64,000 nucleotides of DNA from Eulemur rufifrons (taxonomy: Eukaryota > Chordata > Mammalia > Primates > Lemuridae), in contig NW_027182921.1 in the NCBI RefSeq assembly GCF_041146395.1, forward strand, positions 500,001-564,000, in the 5' to 3' direction. This document shows positions 10,111 through 22,201 of this stretch, piece by piece; the stretch's first letter is position 1; the number at the start of each line of letters is the position of its first letter. The translations under genes and the position numbers were made by a program. Under the pieces are notes generated by a model. It made no database searches, was not told the DNA's origin, and was given only the letters and a program-made list of their open reading frames with translations.

Positions 10111-13100
10111 ATCCTGTTCCTTTAAGAATCCTTTGCTTCATCAGCTGGGAATCCACCATAGTTCTCTACACCCCACTATGTGTGGGCCCACTTAACAGGC
10201 TAGTTCAAAGAAGTATGCCACAGAGCATTTGAAATAACCACTACCATGGAAATTATTTGCCAGCTTTTCCAGCACTTTTACCATAATTTTGATAAGGTTC
10301 ATTTGTGCTTCCTTAAACCCTAGATGGCTTCCATGGACAAACCTATACTGAGGGTTCTCTCGCTTGGTGTTGCCAATACTTGGTACGGGAGTCTGACAAG
10401 AATCCAGTCTTTTAATTATCATTGCACCATCCTTTCTCCCTTATATTAAAAGGTGAGCAACTTTCGGCAGTTAGCATAAGGATGAGTCAACGGAGGGGAT
10501 GTTTTTGGGTGGGATCGGGGTGGTTTGGGGGACAGTCCCTCTGTCAGTCTGGTTGTTTGTGTTTATTATGCCCAGACAGGGAAGTGGATATATTTGTGGC
10601 AGGTGAAATGTGCGGATCCTGTTTCAGTTAGACTGAAACAGTATCCGCACTTTTCAGCTGGTTCCATTAAAAATCCTTTGATTCATCAGCTGGGAATCCA
10701 CCATGGTTCCTTAGAACCCTCCATGCATGGGCCCATGAACTGGCCTGTACCAAGATGTATGCTGCACAGCTTTTGAGATAAACACTACGTGTAGAATTAT
10801 TTGCCAGTTTCTGCAGCACATATCACCATAATTGTGATAAGGATCGTCTGTGCCTCCTTAAACACAAGATGGCTGCCACGGAGAAAACTATGCTGAGGCC
10901 TAGGTCACTTGGATTTCACGACACTTGTTACTGGAGGCTGGAAGGAGGCCATTCTTTTAAGTATCATTCCACCATACTTTCCCCATTATTTTAAAATGCA
11001 CGGAAAGCTTTGCAAGTTAGCATAATAATTAGTAGCTGGAGGGGACATTTTTATTTGTGGGGTCGGTGTGGGTGGGGGGCGCAGGCCCTCTGTCAGTTCG
11101 CTGGATTGTTTTTATTTTCCCCAGACCGGAGAAGTGGGCATGTGTGTGGCAGGTGAAAAGTTCGGATCCCGTTTCTGTCTTAGACTGAAACAGAAACCGC
11201 ACTTTTCACCCCGTTCCATTAAGAATCCCTTGCTTCATCAGCTGGGAATCCACCATGGGCCTCTAGACTGCTCTATGCGTGGGCCCAGTTAACTGGCTAG
11301 TTCAAAGAATTATGCCGCAGAGCTTTTCAAGTAACCACTACCATGAGAATTACTTGACCGCTTTTGCAGCACCTTTCACCATAATTGTGATAAGGTTCAT
11401 CTGTGCCTCCTTAAACCCAAGATGGCTGCCAGGGACAAACGTGTGCTGAGGCCTAGGTGACTTGCTGTTGCGAATACTTGGTATGGGAGTCTGGCAATAA
11501 GCCAGTCTTTTAGGTATAATTCCACCATTCTATCTCCATTATTTTAAAAGGCAGAGGACGTATTGCCAGATAGCATAAGGATCAGTCGCTGGAGGGCACG
11601 ATTTTGTGTGGGGTGGTGGGGGGCGGGGGCAGGCCATCTGTCAATCCGATGGGTTGTTTTTGTTATCCCTAGAGAGGAGAAGTGGGCATGTGTGTTGCAG
11701 GCAAAAAGTCAGAATCCTGTTTCAGTCAGGATCTGCACTTTTCAGCCTGTTCCTTTAAGAATCCTTAGATTCATCACCTTGGAATCCACCATGGTTCTCT
11801 AGACCCCTCTATGCGTGGGCCCAGGTAACTGGCTTCTTCCAAGAAGTATGCCACAGAGCTTTTGAATTAAACAGTACGTTGAGAATTATTTGCCGGGTTT
11901 TCAGCACGTTTCACCATAATTATGATAAAGTTTGTATGTGCCTCCTTAAACCCAACATGGCTGCCACGGGCATAACTATGCTGAGGCGTAGCTGACTTGG
12001 TGTTGCCTATTTTTGTTAGTGGAGACTGACAAGAAGCCATTCTTCTAAGTATCACTCCACCGTCCTTTCTCCATTGTTTAAAAATGCAGGGAAATTTTGC
12101 AAGTTAGCATAATAATTAGTAGCTGGAGGGGAATTTTTTTGGGGGGGATCTGCGTGGGTGGAAGGGGGGCAGGCCCTTTGTCAGTTCGCTGGTTTGTTTT
12201 TATTATCCCCAGAGAGGAAAAGTGGGCATGTGTGTGGCAGGTGAAAAGTGTGCGTCCTGTTTCAGTCTTAGACAGACACAGGATCTGCACTTTTCACCCC
12301 GTTCCATTAAGAATCCTTTGCTTCATCAGCTGGGAATCCACCATGGTTCTCTAGACCCCTCTTTTAGTGCACACAGAAAACTGCCTGGTTCCAAGAAGTT
12401 TTCCTCAGAGCTTTTGAAATAACCACTACTATGGAAATTATTTGCCAGCTTTTCCAGCACTTTTACCATAATTTTGATAAGGTTCATCTGTGCTTCCTAA
12501 AACCCTAGATGGCAGCCACGGACAAACCTATGCTGACACCTAGGTCACTTCCTGTTGCCAATAATTGGTATGGGAGTCTGGCAAAAGGCCAGTATTTTAA
12601 GTATAATTCCACCATCCTATCTTCATTATTTTAAAACGCAGAGGACCTTTCGCCAGATAGCATAAGGATGAGTCGCTGGAGGGGACCTTTTTGTGTACAG
12701 TGTTGGGGGGCGGGGGAGGACATCTGTCAATCCGATTGATTGTTTTTATTATCCCTAGAGAGGAGAAGTGGGCATGTGTGTTGCAGGCAAAAAGTGCATA
12801 TAGTGTTTCAGTCTCAGACTGAAACAGGATCCGCACTTTTCAGCCTGTTCCTTTAAGAATCCTTTGATTCATCACCTGGGAATCCATCATGGTTCTCTAG
12901 ACCCCTCTATGCGTGGGCCCAGAAAACTGCCGGGTTCCAAGAAGTATTCCACAGAGCTTTTGAAAAAACCACTACGTTGAGAATTATTTGCCAGGTTTTG
13001 CAGCACCTTTCATCATAATTGTCATAAGGTTCGTCTCGAGATGGCTGCCATGGACAAAACTATGCTGAGGCCGAGCTCACTTTGTGTGGCCGATCCTTGG

Positions 13101-14400
13101 TACTGGAGACTGGAAAGAATACATTCTTTTAAGTATCATTTCACCATCCTTCTCCACTATTTTAAAAGTCAGAGCACCTTTTGGCAGTTAGAATAACAAG
13201 GAGTCGCTGGACGGGAAGTTTTTATGTGGGGTCTGGGGGCTGGTGCGGCAAGCCCTCCGCCAGTTCTGTGGTTTCTTTTTATTATCCCCAGAGAGGAGAA
13301 GTGGGCATGTGTTTGGCAGGTGAAAAGTGCAGATCCTGTTTCAGAGTATGAAACAGGATCCGCATGTTCATCCTGTTCCTTTAAGAATCCTTTGCTTCAT
13401 CAGCTGGGAATCCACCATAGTTCTCTATACCGCACTATGCGTGGGCCCAGTTAACTGGCTAGTTCAAAGAAGTATGCCGCAGAGCTTTTGAAATAACTAC
13501 TACCATGAGAATTATTTAACAGCTTTCGCAGCACCTTTTATTATAATTGTTATAAGGTTCATCTGTGTCTCCTTAAACCCAAGATGGCTGCCATGGACAA
13601 ACCTATGCTGAGGCCTACGTCACTTGCTGTTGCCAATACTTGGTATGGGAATCTGGCAATAAGCCAGTCTTTTAGGTATAATTCTACCATCCTATCTCCA
13701 GTTTTTTAAAAGGCTTATGACCTTTCACCAGATAGCATAAGGACGAGTCGCTGGAGCAGACTATTTTGTGTGGGGTGGTGGGGGCCGGGGGCAGGGTATC
13801 TGTAAATCCGATGGGCTGTTTTTGTTATCCCTAGAGATGAGAAGGGCGAATGTGTGTTGCAGGCAAAATGTGCGGATCCTGTTTCACACTTAGACTGAAA
13901 GAGGATCTGCACTTTTGAGCCTGTTCCTTTAAGAATCCTTTGATTCATCACCTGGGAATCCACCATGGTTCTCTAGACCTCTCTTTGCATGGGCACAGGT
14001 AACTGGCTTGTTCCAAGAAGTATGCGACAGAGCTTTTGAATTAACCAGTACTTTTAGAATTGTCAGGTTTTTAGCATGTTTAAACGTAATTGTGATAACG
14101 TTTGAATGTGCCTCCTTAAACCCAAGATGGCTGCCACGGATATAAATATGCTGAGGCATAGCTGACTTGTTGATGCCTATTTTTGTTAGTGGAGACTGAC
14201 AAGAAGACATTCTTCTAAGTATCATCCCACCATCATTTTTCCATTGCGTAAAAATGGAGGGAAATTTTGCAAGTTAGTATTATAATTAGATGTAGGGTAC
14301 GTATTTTTTTTTCTTTTTTTGTGGGGTAGGAGTGGATGGGCGTTTCAGGCCCTCTGTGAGTTCGCTGGTTTTCTTTTATTATCCCCAGAGAGGACAAGTG

Positions 14401-17400
14401 GGCATGTGTTTGGCAGGAGAAAAGGGCGGATTCTGTTTCAGAGAATTAACGATGATCCCCATGGTCATCCCGTTCCTTTAATAATCCTTTACTTCATCAG
14501 CTGGAAATCCACCATGGTTCTATATACTCCTCTTTGCGTGGGAACAGGTAACTGGCTTGTTCCAAGAAGTATGCCGCAGAGCTTTTCAATTAACCGCTAC
14601 GACGAAAATTATTTGCAGGTGTTCAGCGTTTCACCATAATTGTGTTAACGTTTGTTTGTGCCTCCTGAAACCCAAGAAGGCTGCGACGGACAAAACTATG
14701 CTGAGGAGTAGCTGACTTGGTGTTGCCTATTTTTGTTCATGGAGACTGACAAGAAGCCATTCTTCTAAGTATCATCCCACCACCATTTTTCCATTGTTTT
14801 AAATGCAGGGAAATTTTGCAAGTTAGCATTATAATTAGTACCTGGAGGGTACGGTTTTTTTTTGTGTGTGTGGTCGATGTGGATGGGGGGGTCAGGCCCT
14901 CTGTCAGTTCGTGGTTAGTTTTTATTATCCCCAGAGAGGAGAAGTGGGCATGTGTTTGGCAGGTGAAAAGGGCGGATTCTGTTTCAGAGAATTAACGATG
15001 ATCCCCATGGTCATCCCGTTCCTTTAATAATCCTTTACTTCATCAGCTGGAAATCCAGAATGGTTCTATATACTCCTCTTTGCGTGGGAAGAGGTAACTG
15101 GCTTGTTCCAAGAAGTATGCCGCAGAGCTTTTCAATTAACCAGTACGTTGAAAATTATTTGCAGGTGTTCAGCGTTTCACCATAATTGTGATAACGTTTC
15201 TTTGTGCCTCCTGAAAACCAAGAAGGCTGTGACGGACATAACTATGCTGAAGAGTAGCTGACTTGGTGTTGCCTATTTTTGTTAGTGGAGACTGACAAGA
15301 AGCCATTCTTCTAAGTATCATCCCACCACCATTTTTCCATTGTTTTAAAATTCAGGGAAATTTAGCAAGTTAGCATTATAATTAGTATCTGGAGGGTGCG
15401 GTTTTTTTTTGTGTGTGTGGTCGATGTGGATGTGTTGATCAGACCCTCTGTGAGTTCGCTGGTTAGTTTTTATTATCCCCAGAGAGGAGAAGTGGGCATG
15501 TGTTTGGCAGGTGAAAAGGGCGGATTCTGTTTCAGAGAATTAACGATGATCCCCATGATCATCCCGTTCCTTTACTAATCCTTAACTTCATCAGCTGGAA
15601 ATCCACCATGGTTCTATATACTCCTCTTTGCGTGGGAACAGGTAACTGGCTTGTTCCAAGAAGTATGCCGCAGAGCTTTCCAATTAACCACTACGTTGAA
15701 AATTATTTGTAGGTGTTCAGCGTTTCACCATAATTGTAATAACGTTTGTTTGTGCCTCCTGAAACCTAAGAAGGCTGCGACGGACATAACTATGCTGAGG
15801 AGTAGCTGACTTGGTGTTGCCTATTTTTGTTAGAGGAGACTGACAAGAAGCCATTCTTCTAAGTATCATCCCTCCACCATTTTTCCATTGTTTTAAAATG
15901 CAGGGAAATTTTGCAAGTTAGCATTATAATTAGTAGCTGGAGGGTACGGTTTTTTTTTTGTGTGTGTGTGGTCGATGTGGATGGGGGGGTCAGGCCCTCT
16001 GTCAGTTCGCTGGTTAGTTTTTATTATCCCCAGAGAGGAGAAGTGGGCATGTGTTTGGCAGGTGAAAAGGGCGGATACTGTTTCAGAGAATTAACGATGA
16101 TCTCCATGGTCATCCCGTTCCTTTAATAATACTTTACTTCATCAGCTGGAAATCCACCATGGTTCTATATACTCCTCTTTGCGTGGGAACAGGTAACTGG
16201 CTTGTTCCAAGAAGTATGCCGCACAGCTTTTCAATTAACCAGTACGTTGAAAATTATTTGCAGGTGTTCAGTGTTTCACCATAATTGTGATAACGTTTGT
16301 TTGTGCCTCCTGAAACCCAAGATGGCTGCCACGAACATAACGATGCTGAGGCGTAGCTGATTTGGTTTTGCCTATTTTTGTTAGTGGAGACTGACAAGAA
16401 TCCATTCTTCTAAGTATCATCTCACCATCATTTTTCCATTGTTTAAAAATGCAGGAAAATTTTGCAAGTTAGCATTATAATTAGTAGCTGGAGGCTACGG
16501 TGTTTTTTTTTTTTTTTTTTCTGTGGGGTCTTTGTGGATGTGTTGGTCAGGCCCTCTGTCAGTTCGCTGGTTTGTTTTTATTATCCCCAGAGAGGAGAAG
16601 TGGGTATTAGTATGGCAGGTGAAAACTGCGGATCTGTTTCAGAGAATTAAACAGGATCCGCATGGTAAACCCATTCCTTTAAGAATCCTTTGCTTCATGA
16701 GCTGGGAATCCACCATGGTTCTATATACTTCTCTATGCGTGGGCACAGGAAACTGGCATGTTCCAAGAAGTATGCCTCAGAGCTTTTCAATTAACCAGTA
16801 TGTTGAAAATCCTTTGCAGGTTTTCAGCGTTTCACCATAATTGTGATAACGTGTGTATGTGCCTACTGAAACCAAATATGGCTGCTACGGACATAACTAT
16901 GCTGAGGCGTAGCTGACTTGGTGTTGCCTATTTTTGTCAGTGGAGACTGACAGGAAGCCATTCTTCTAAGTATCATCCCACCATCATTTCTCCATTGTTT
17001 AAAAATGCAGGGAAATTTTGCAAATTGGCATTATAATTAGTAGCTGGACGGTACTTTTTTTTTTTGTGGGATCGGTCAGAATGGGTGTTCAGGCCCTCTG
17101 TCAGATCGCTGGTTTGTTTTTATTATCCCCAGAGAAGAGTAGTGGGCATGTGTTTGGCAGGTGAAAAGTGCGGATTCTGTTTCAGAGAATTAAACAGGAT
17201 CCGCATGGTCATCTCAATCCTTTAAGAATCCTTTGCTTCATCAGCTGGGATTCCACCATGTTTCTATATACTCCTCTATGCGTGGGCACAGGTACCTCGC
17301 TTGTTCCAAGAAGTATGCTGGAGAGTTTTCAAATTAACCAGTACGTTGAAAATTATTTGCAGGTTTTCAGCGTTTCACCATAATTTTGATAACGTTTGTA

Positions 17401-20400
17401 TTTGCCTCCTGAAACCCAAGAAGGCTGCGACGGACATAACTATGCTGAGGAGTAGCTGACTTGGTGTTTGCCTATTTTTGTTCATGGAGACTGACAAGAA
17501 GCCATTCTTCTAAGTATCATCCCAGCACCTTTTTTCCATTGTTTTAAAATGCAGGGAAATTTTGCAAGTTAGCATTATAATTAGTAGCTGGAGGGTACTT
17601 TTTTTTTTTGTGGGGTCAGTGTGGATGGGTTGGTCAGGCCATCTGTCAATTCATTGGTTTGTTTTTATTATCCCCAGAGAGGAGAAGTGGGCATGTGTTT
17701 GTCAGGTGAAAAGTGCGGATTCTATTTCAGAGAATTAAACAGGATCCGCATGGTCATCTCATTCCTTTAAGAATCCTTTGCTTCATCAGCTGGGATTCCA
17801 CCATGTTTCTATATACTCCTCTATGCGTGGGCACAGGTACCTGGCTTGTTCCAAGAAGTATGCTGGAGAGTTTTCAAATTAACCAGTACGTTGAAAATTA
17901 TTTGCAGGTTTTCAGCTTTTCACCATAATTTTGGTAACGTTTGTATGTGCCTCCTGAAACCCAAGAAGGCTGTGACGGACATAACTATGCTGAGGAGTAG
18001 CTGACTTGGTGTTGCCTATTTTTTTAGTGGAGACAGACAAGAAGCCATTCTTCTAAGTATCATCCCACCACCATTTTTCCATTGTTTTAAATGCAGGGAA
18101 ATTTTGCAAGTTAGCATTATAATTAGTAGCTGGAGGGTAAGTTTTTTTTGTGTGTGGTCGATGTGGATGGCGGGGTCAGGCCCTCTGTCAGTTCGCTGGT
18201 TAGTTTTTACTATCCCCAGAGAGGAGAAGTGGGCATGTGTTTGGCAGGTGAAAAGGGCGGATTCTGTTTCAGAGAATTAACGATGATCCCCATGGTCATC
18301 CCGTTCCTTTAATAATCCTTTACTTCATCAGCTGGAAATCCACCATGGTTCTATATACTCCTCTTTGCGTGGGAACAGGTAACTGGCTTGTTCCAAGAAG
18401 TATGCCGCAGAGCTTTTCAATTAACCAGTACGTTGAAAATTATTTGCAGGTGTTCAGCGTTTCACCATAATTGTGATAACGTTTGTTTGTGCCTCCTGAA
18501 ACCCAAGAAGGCTGCGACGGACATAACTATGCTGAGGAGTAGCTGACTTGGTGTTGCCTATTTTTGTTAGTGGAGACTGACAAGAAGCCATTCTTCTAAG
18601 TATCATCCCACCACCATTTTTCCATTGTTTTAAAATGCAGGGAACTTTTGCAAGGTAGCATTATAATTAGTAGCTGGAGGGTACGGTTTTTTTTTTTCTG
18701 TGTGGTCGATGTGGATGGGGGGGTCAGGCCCTCTGTCAGTTCGCTGGTTAGTTTTTATTATCCCCAGAGAGGAGAAGTGGGCATGTGTTTGGCAGGTGAA
18801 AAGGGCGGATTCTGTTTCAGAGAATTAACGATGATCCCCATGGTCATCCCGTTCCTTTAATAATCCTTTACTTCATCAGCTGGAAATCCACCATGGTTCT
18901 ATATACTCCTCTTTGCGTGGGAACAGGTAACTGGCTTGTTCCAAGAAGTATGCCGCAGAGCTTTTCAATTAACCACTACGTTGAAAATTATTTGCAGGTG
19001 TTCAGCGTTTCACCATAATTGTGATAACGTTTGTTTGTGCCTCCTGAAACCCAAGGTGGCTGCCACGAACATAACGATGCTGAGGCGTAGCTCACTTGGT
19101 TTTGCCTATTTTTGTTAGTGGAGACTGACAAGAAGCCATTCTTCTAAGTATCATCCCACCACCATTTTTCCATTGTTTTAAAATGCAGGGAAATTTTGCA
19201 AGATAGCATTATAATTAGTAGCTGGAGGGTACGGTTTTTTTTTTTGTGTGTGTGTGTGGTCGATGTGGATTGGGGGGGTCAGGCCCTCTGTCAGTTCGCT
19301 GATTAGTTTTTATTATCCCCAGAGAGGAGAAGGGGGCATGTGTTTGGCAGGTGAAAAGGGCGGATTCTGTTTCAGAGAATTAACGATGATCCCCATGGTC
19401 ATCCCGTTCCTTTAATAATCCTTTACTTCATCAGCTGGAAATCCACCATGGTTCTATATACTTCTCTTTGCGTGGGAACAGGTAAGTGGCTTGTTCCAAG
19501 AAGTATGCCGCAGAGCTTTTCAATTAACCACTACGTTGAAAATTATTTGCAGGTGTTCAGCGTTTCACCATAATTGTGATAACGTTTGTTTGTGCCTCCT
19601 GAAACCCAAGATGGCTGCCACGACTATAACGATGCTGAGGCGTAGCTGATTTGGTTTTGCCTATTTTTGTTAGTGGAGACTGACAAGAATCCATTCTTCT
19701 AAGTATCATCTCACCATCATTTTTCCATTGTTTAAAAATGCAGGGAAATTTTGCAAGTTAGCATTATAATTAGTAGCTGGAGGCTACAGTGTTTTTTTTT
19801 TTTTTTTTTCCTGTGGGGTCGGTGTGGATGTGTTGGTCAGGCCCTCTGTCAGTTCGCTGGTTTGTTTTTATTATCCCCAGAGAGGAGAAGTGGGTATTAG
19901 TATGGCAGGTGAAAACTGCGGATCTGTTTCAGAGAATTAAACAGGATCCGCATGGTAATCCCGTTCCTTTAAGAATCCTTTGCTTCATGAGCTGGGAATC
20001 CACCATGGTTCTATATACTTCTCTATGCGTGGGCACAGGAAACTGGCATGTTCCAAGAAGTATGCCTCAGAGCTTTTCAATTAACCAGTATGTTGAAAAT
20101 CCTTTGCAGGTTTTCAGCGTTTCACCATAATTGTGATAACGTGTGTATGTGCCTACTGAAACGAAATATGGCTTCTACGGACATAACTATGCCGAGGCGT
20201 AGCTGATTTGGTGTTGCCTATTTTTGTCAGTGGAGACTGACAAGAAGCCATTCTTCTAAGTATCATCCCACCATCATTTCTCCATTGTTTAAAAATGCAG
20301 GGAAATTTTGTAAATTGGCATTATAATTAGTAGCTGGAGGGTACTATTTTTTTTTTGTGGGGTCGGTCAGGATGGGTGTTCAGGCCCTCTGTGAGATCGC

Positions 20401-22201
20401 TGGTTTGTTTTTATTATCCCCAGAGAAGAGTAGTGGGCATGTGTTTGGCAGGTGAAAAGTGCGGATTCTGTTTCAGAGAATTAAACAGGATCCGCATGGT
20501 CATCTCATTCCTTTAAGAATCCTTTGCTTCATCAGCTGGGATTCCACCATGTTTCTATATACTCCTCTATGCGTGGGCACAGGTACCTGGCTTGTTCCAA
20601 GAAGTATGCTGGAGAGTTTTCAAATTAACCAGTACGTTGAAAATTATTTGCAGGTTTTCAGCGTTTCACCATAATTTTGATAACGTTTGTATGTGCCTCC
20701 TGAAACCCAAGAAGGCTGTGACGGACAAAACTATGCTGAGGAGTAGCTGACTTGGTGTTGCCTATTTTTTTAGTGGAGACAGACAAGAAGCCATTCTTCT
20801 AAGTATCATCCCACCACCATTTTTCCATTGTTTTAAAATGCAGTGAAATTTTGCAAGTTAGCATTATAATTAGTAGCTGGAGGGTACGGTTTTTTTTTTG
20901 TGTGGTCGATGTGGATGGCGGGGTCAGGCCCTCTGTCAGTTCGCTGGTTAGTTTTTACTATCCCCAGAGAGGAGAAGTGGGCATGTGTTTGGCAGGTGAA
21001 AAGGGCGGATTCTGTTTCAGAGAATTAACGATGATCCCCATGGTCATTCCGTTCCTTTAATAATCCTTTACTTCATCAGCTGGAAATCCACCATGGTTCT
21101 ATATACTCCTCTTTGCGTGGGAACAGGTAACTGGCTTGTTCCAAGAAGTATGCCGCAGAGCTTTTCAATTAACCAGTACGTTGAAAATTATTTGCAGGTG
21201 TTCAGCGTTTCACCATAATTGTGATAACGTTTGTTTGTGCCTCCTGAAACCCAAGAAGGCTGCGACGGACATAACTATGCTGAGGAGTAGCTGACTTGGT
21301 GTTGCCTATTTTTGTTAGTGGAGACTGACAAGAAGCCATTCTTCTAAGTATCATCCCACCACCATTTTTCCATTGTTTTAAAATGCAGGGAACTTTTGCA
21401 AGGTAGCATTATAATTAGTAGCTGGAGGGTACGGTTTTTTTTTTTCTGTGTGGTCGATGTGGATGGGGGGGTCAGGCCCTCTGTCAGTTCGCTGGTTAGT
21501 TTTTATTATCCCCAGAGAGGAGAAGTGGGCATGTGTTTGGCAGGTGAAAAGGGCGGATTCTGTTTCAGAGAATTAACGATGATCCCCATGGTCATCCCGT
21601 TCCTTTAATAATCCTTTACTTCATCAGATGGAAATCCACCATGGTTCTATATACTCCTCTTTGCGTGGGAACAGGTAACTGGCTTGTTCCAAGAAGTATG
21701 CCGCAGAGCTTTTCAATTAACCACTACGTTGAAAATTATTTGCAGGTGTTCAGCGTTTCACCATAATTGTGATAACGTTTGTTTGTGCCTCCTGAAACCC
21801 AAGATGGCTGCCACGAACATAACGATGCTGAGGCGTAGCTCACTTGGTTTTGCCTATTTTTTTAGTGGAGACTGACAAGAATCCATTCTTCTAAGTATCT
21901 CCTCACCATCATTTTTCCATTGTTTAAAAATGCAGGAAAATTTTGCAAGTTAGCATTATAATTAGTAGCTGGAGGATACGGTGTGGTTTTTTTTTTTCCT
22001 GTGGGTTTGGTGTGTATGTGTTGGTCAGGCCCTCTGTCAGTTCGCTGGTTTGTTTTTATTATCCCCAGAGAGGAGAAGTGGGTATTAGTATGGCAGGTGA
22101 AAACTGCGGATCTGTTTCAGAGAATTAAACAGGATCCGCATGGTAATCCCGTTCCTTTAAGAATCCTTTGCTTCATGAGCTGGGAATCCACCATGGTTCT
22201 A
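14401..22201. repeat. ~548-bp satellite, right-subfamily monomers before the HOR
   Basis: Monomer anchors ('tatactcctctttgcgtggg' type) lie at 14523, 15069, 15617, 16168, 16724, 17267, 17812, 18354, 18902, 19457, 20014, 20558, 21102 and 21650. Relative to the left block, 'tctagacccc' has become 'ctatatactcc', T runs of 8-18 precede the G-rich stretch, and the long hairpin is replaced by 'tctgtttcagagaattaacg' or '...gaattaaacaggatcc'. Several monomer types recur out of register. The block near 17812-19100 matches 20558-about 21880 (offset 2746-2748, five monomers), and the pair at 20014 and 20558 matches 22202 and 22746 (offset 2188, four monomers). This indicates unequal exchange before the larger HOR formed. 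Confidence 0.9.

Larger units (their letters stand above)
8482..14400. repeat. ~548-bp satellite, left divergent block (part 2)
   Basis: This continues the first block. Monomer anchors lie at about 8525, 9077, 9620, 10167, 10712, 11264, 11800, 12352, 12898, 13426 and 13974, a spacing of 528-552 bp. Monomers are visibly diverged from one another by many substitutions and small indels. Most keep the inverted repeat, intact or decayed: 8968-9020, 10058-10110, about 10605-10655 and about 12788-12841 are recognisable. The copies near 9510-9560 and 11700-11750 are damaged or shortened. The monomer with its hairpin at about 13320-13370 is already shortened ('cagagtatgaaacaggatcc'), an intermediate towards the right-hand subfamily. 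Confidence 0.92.
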
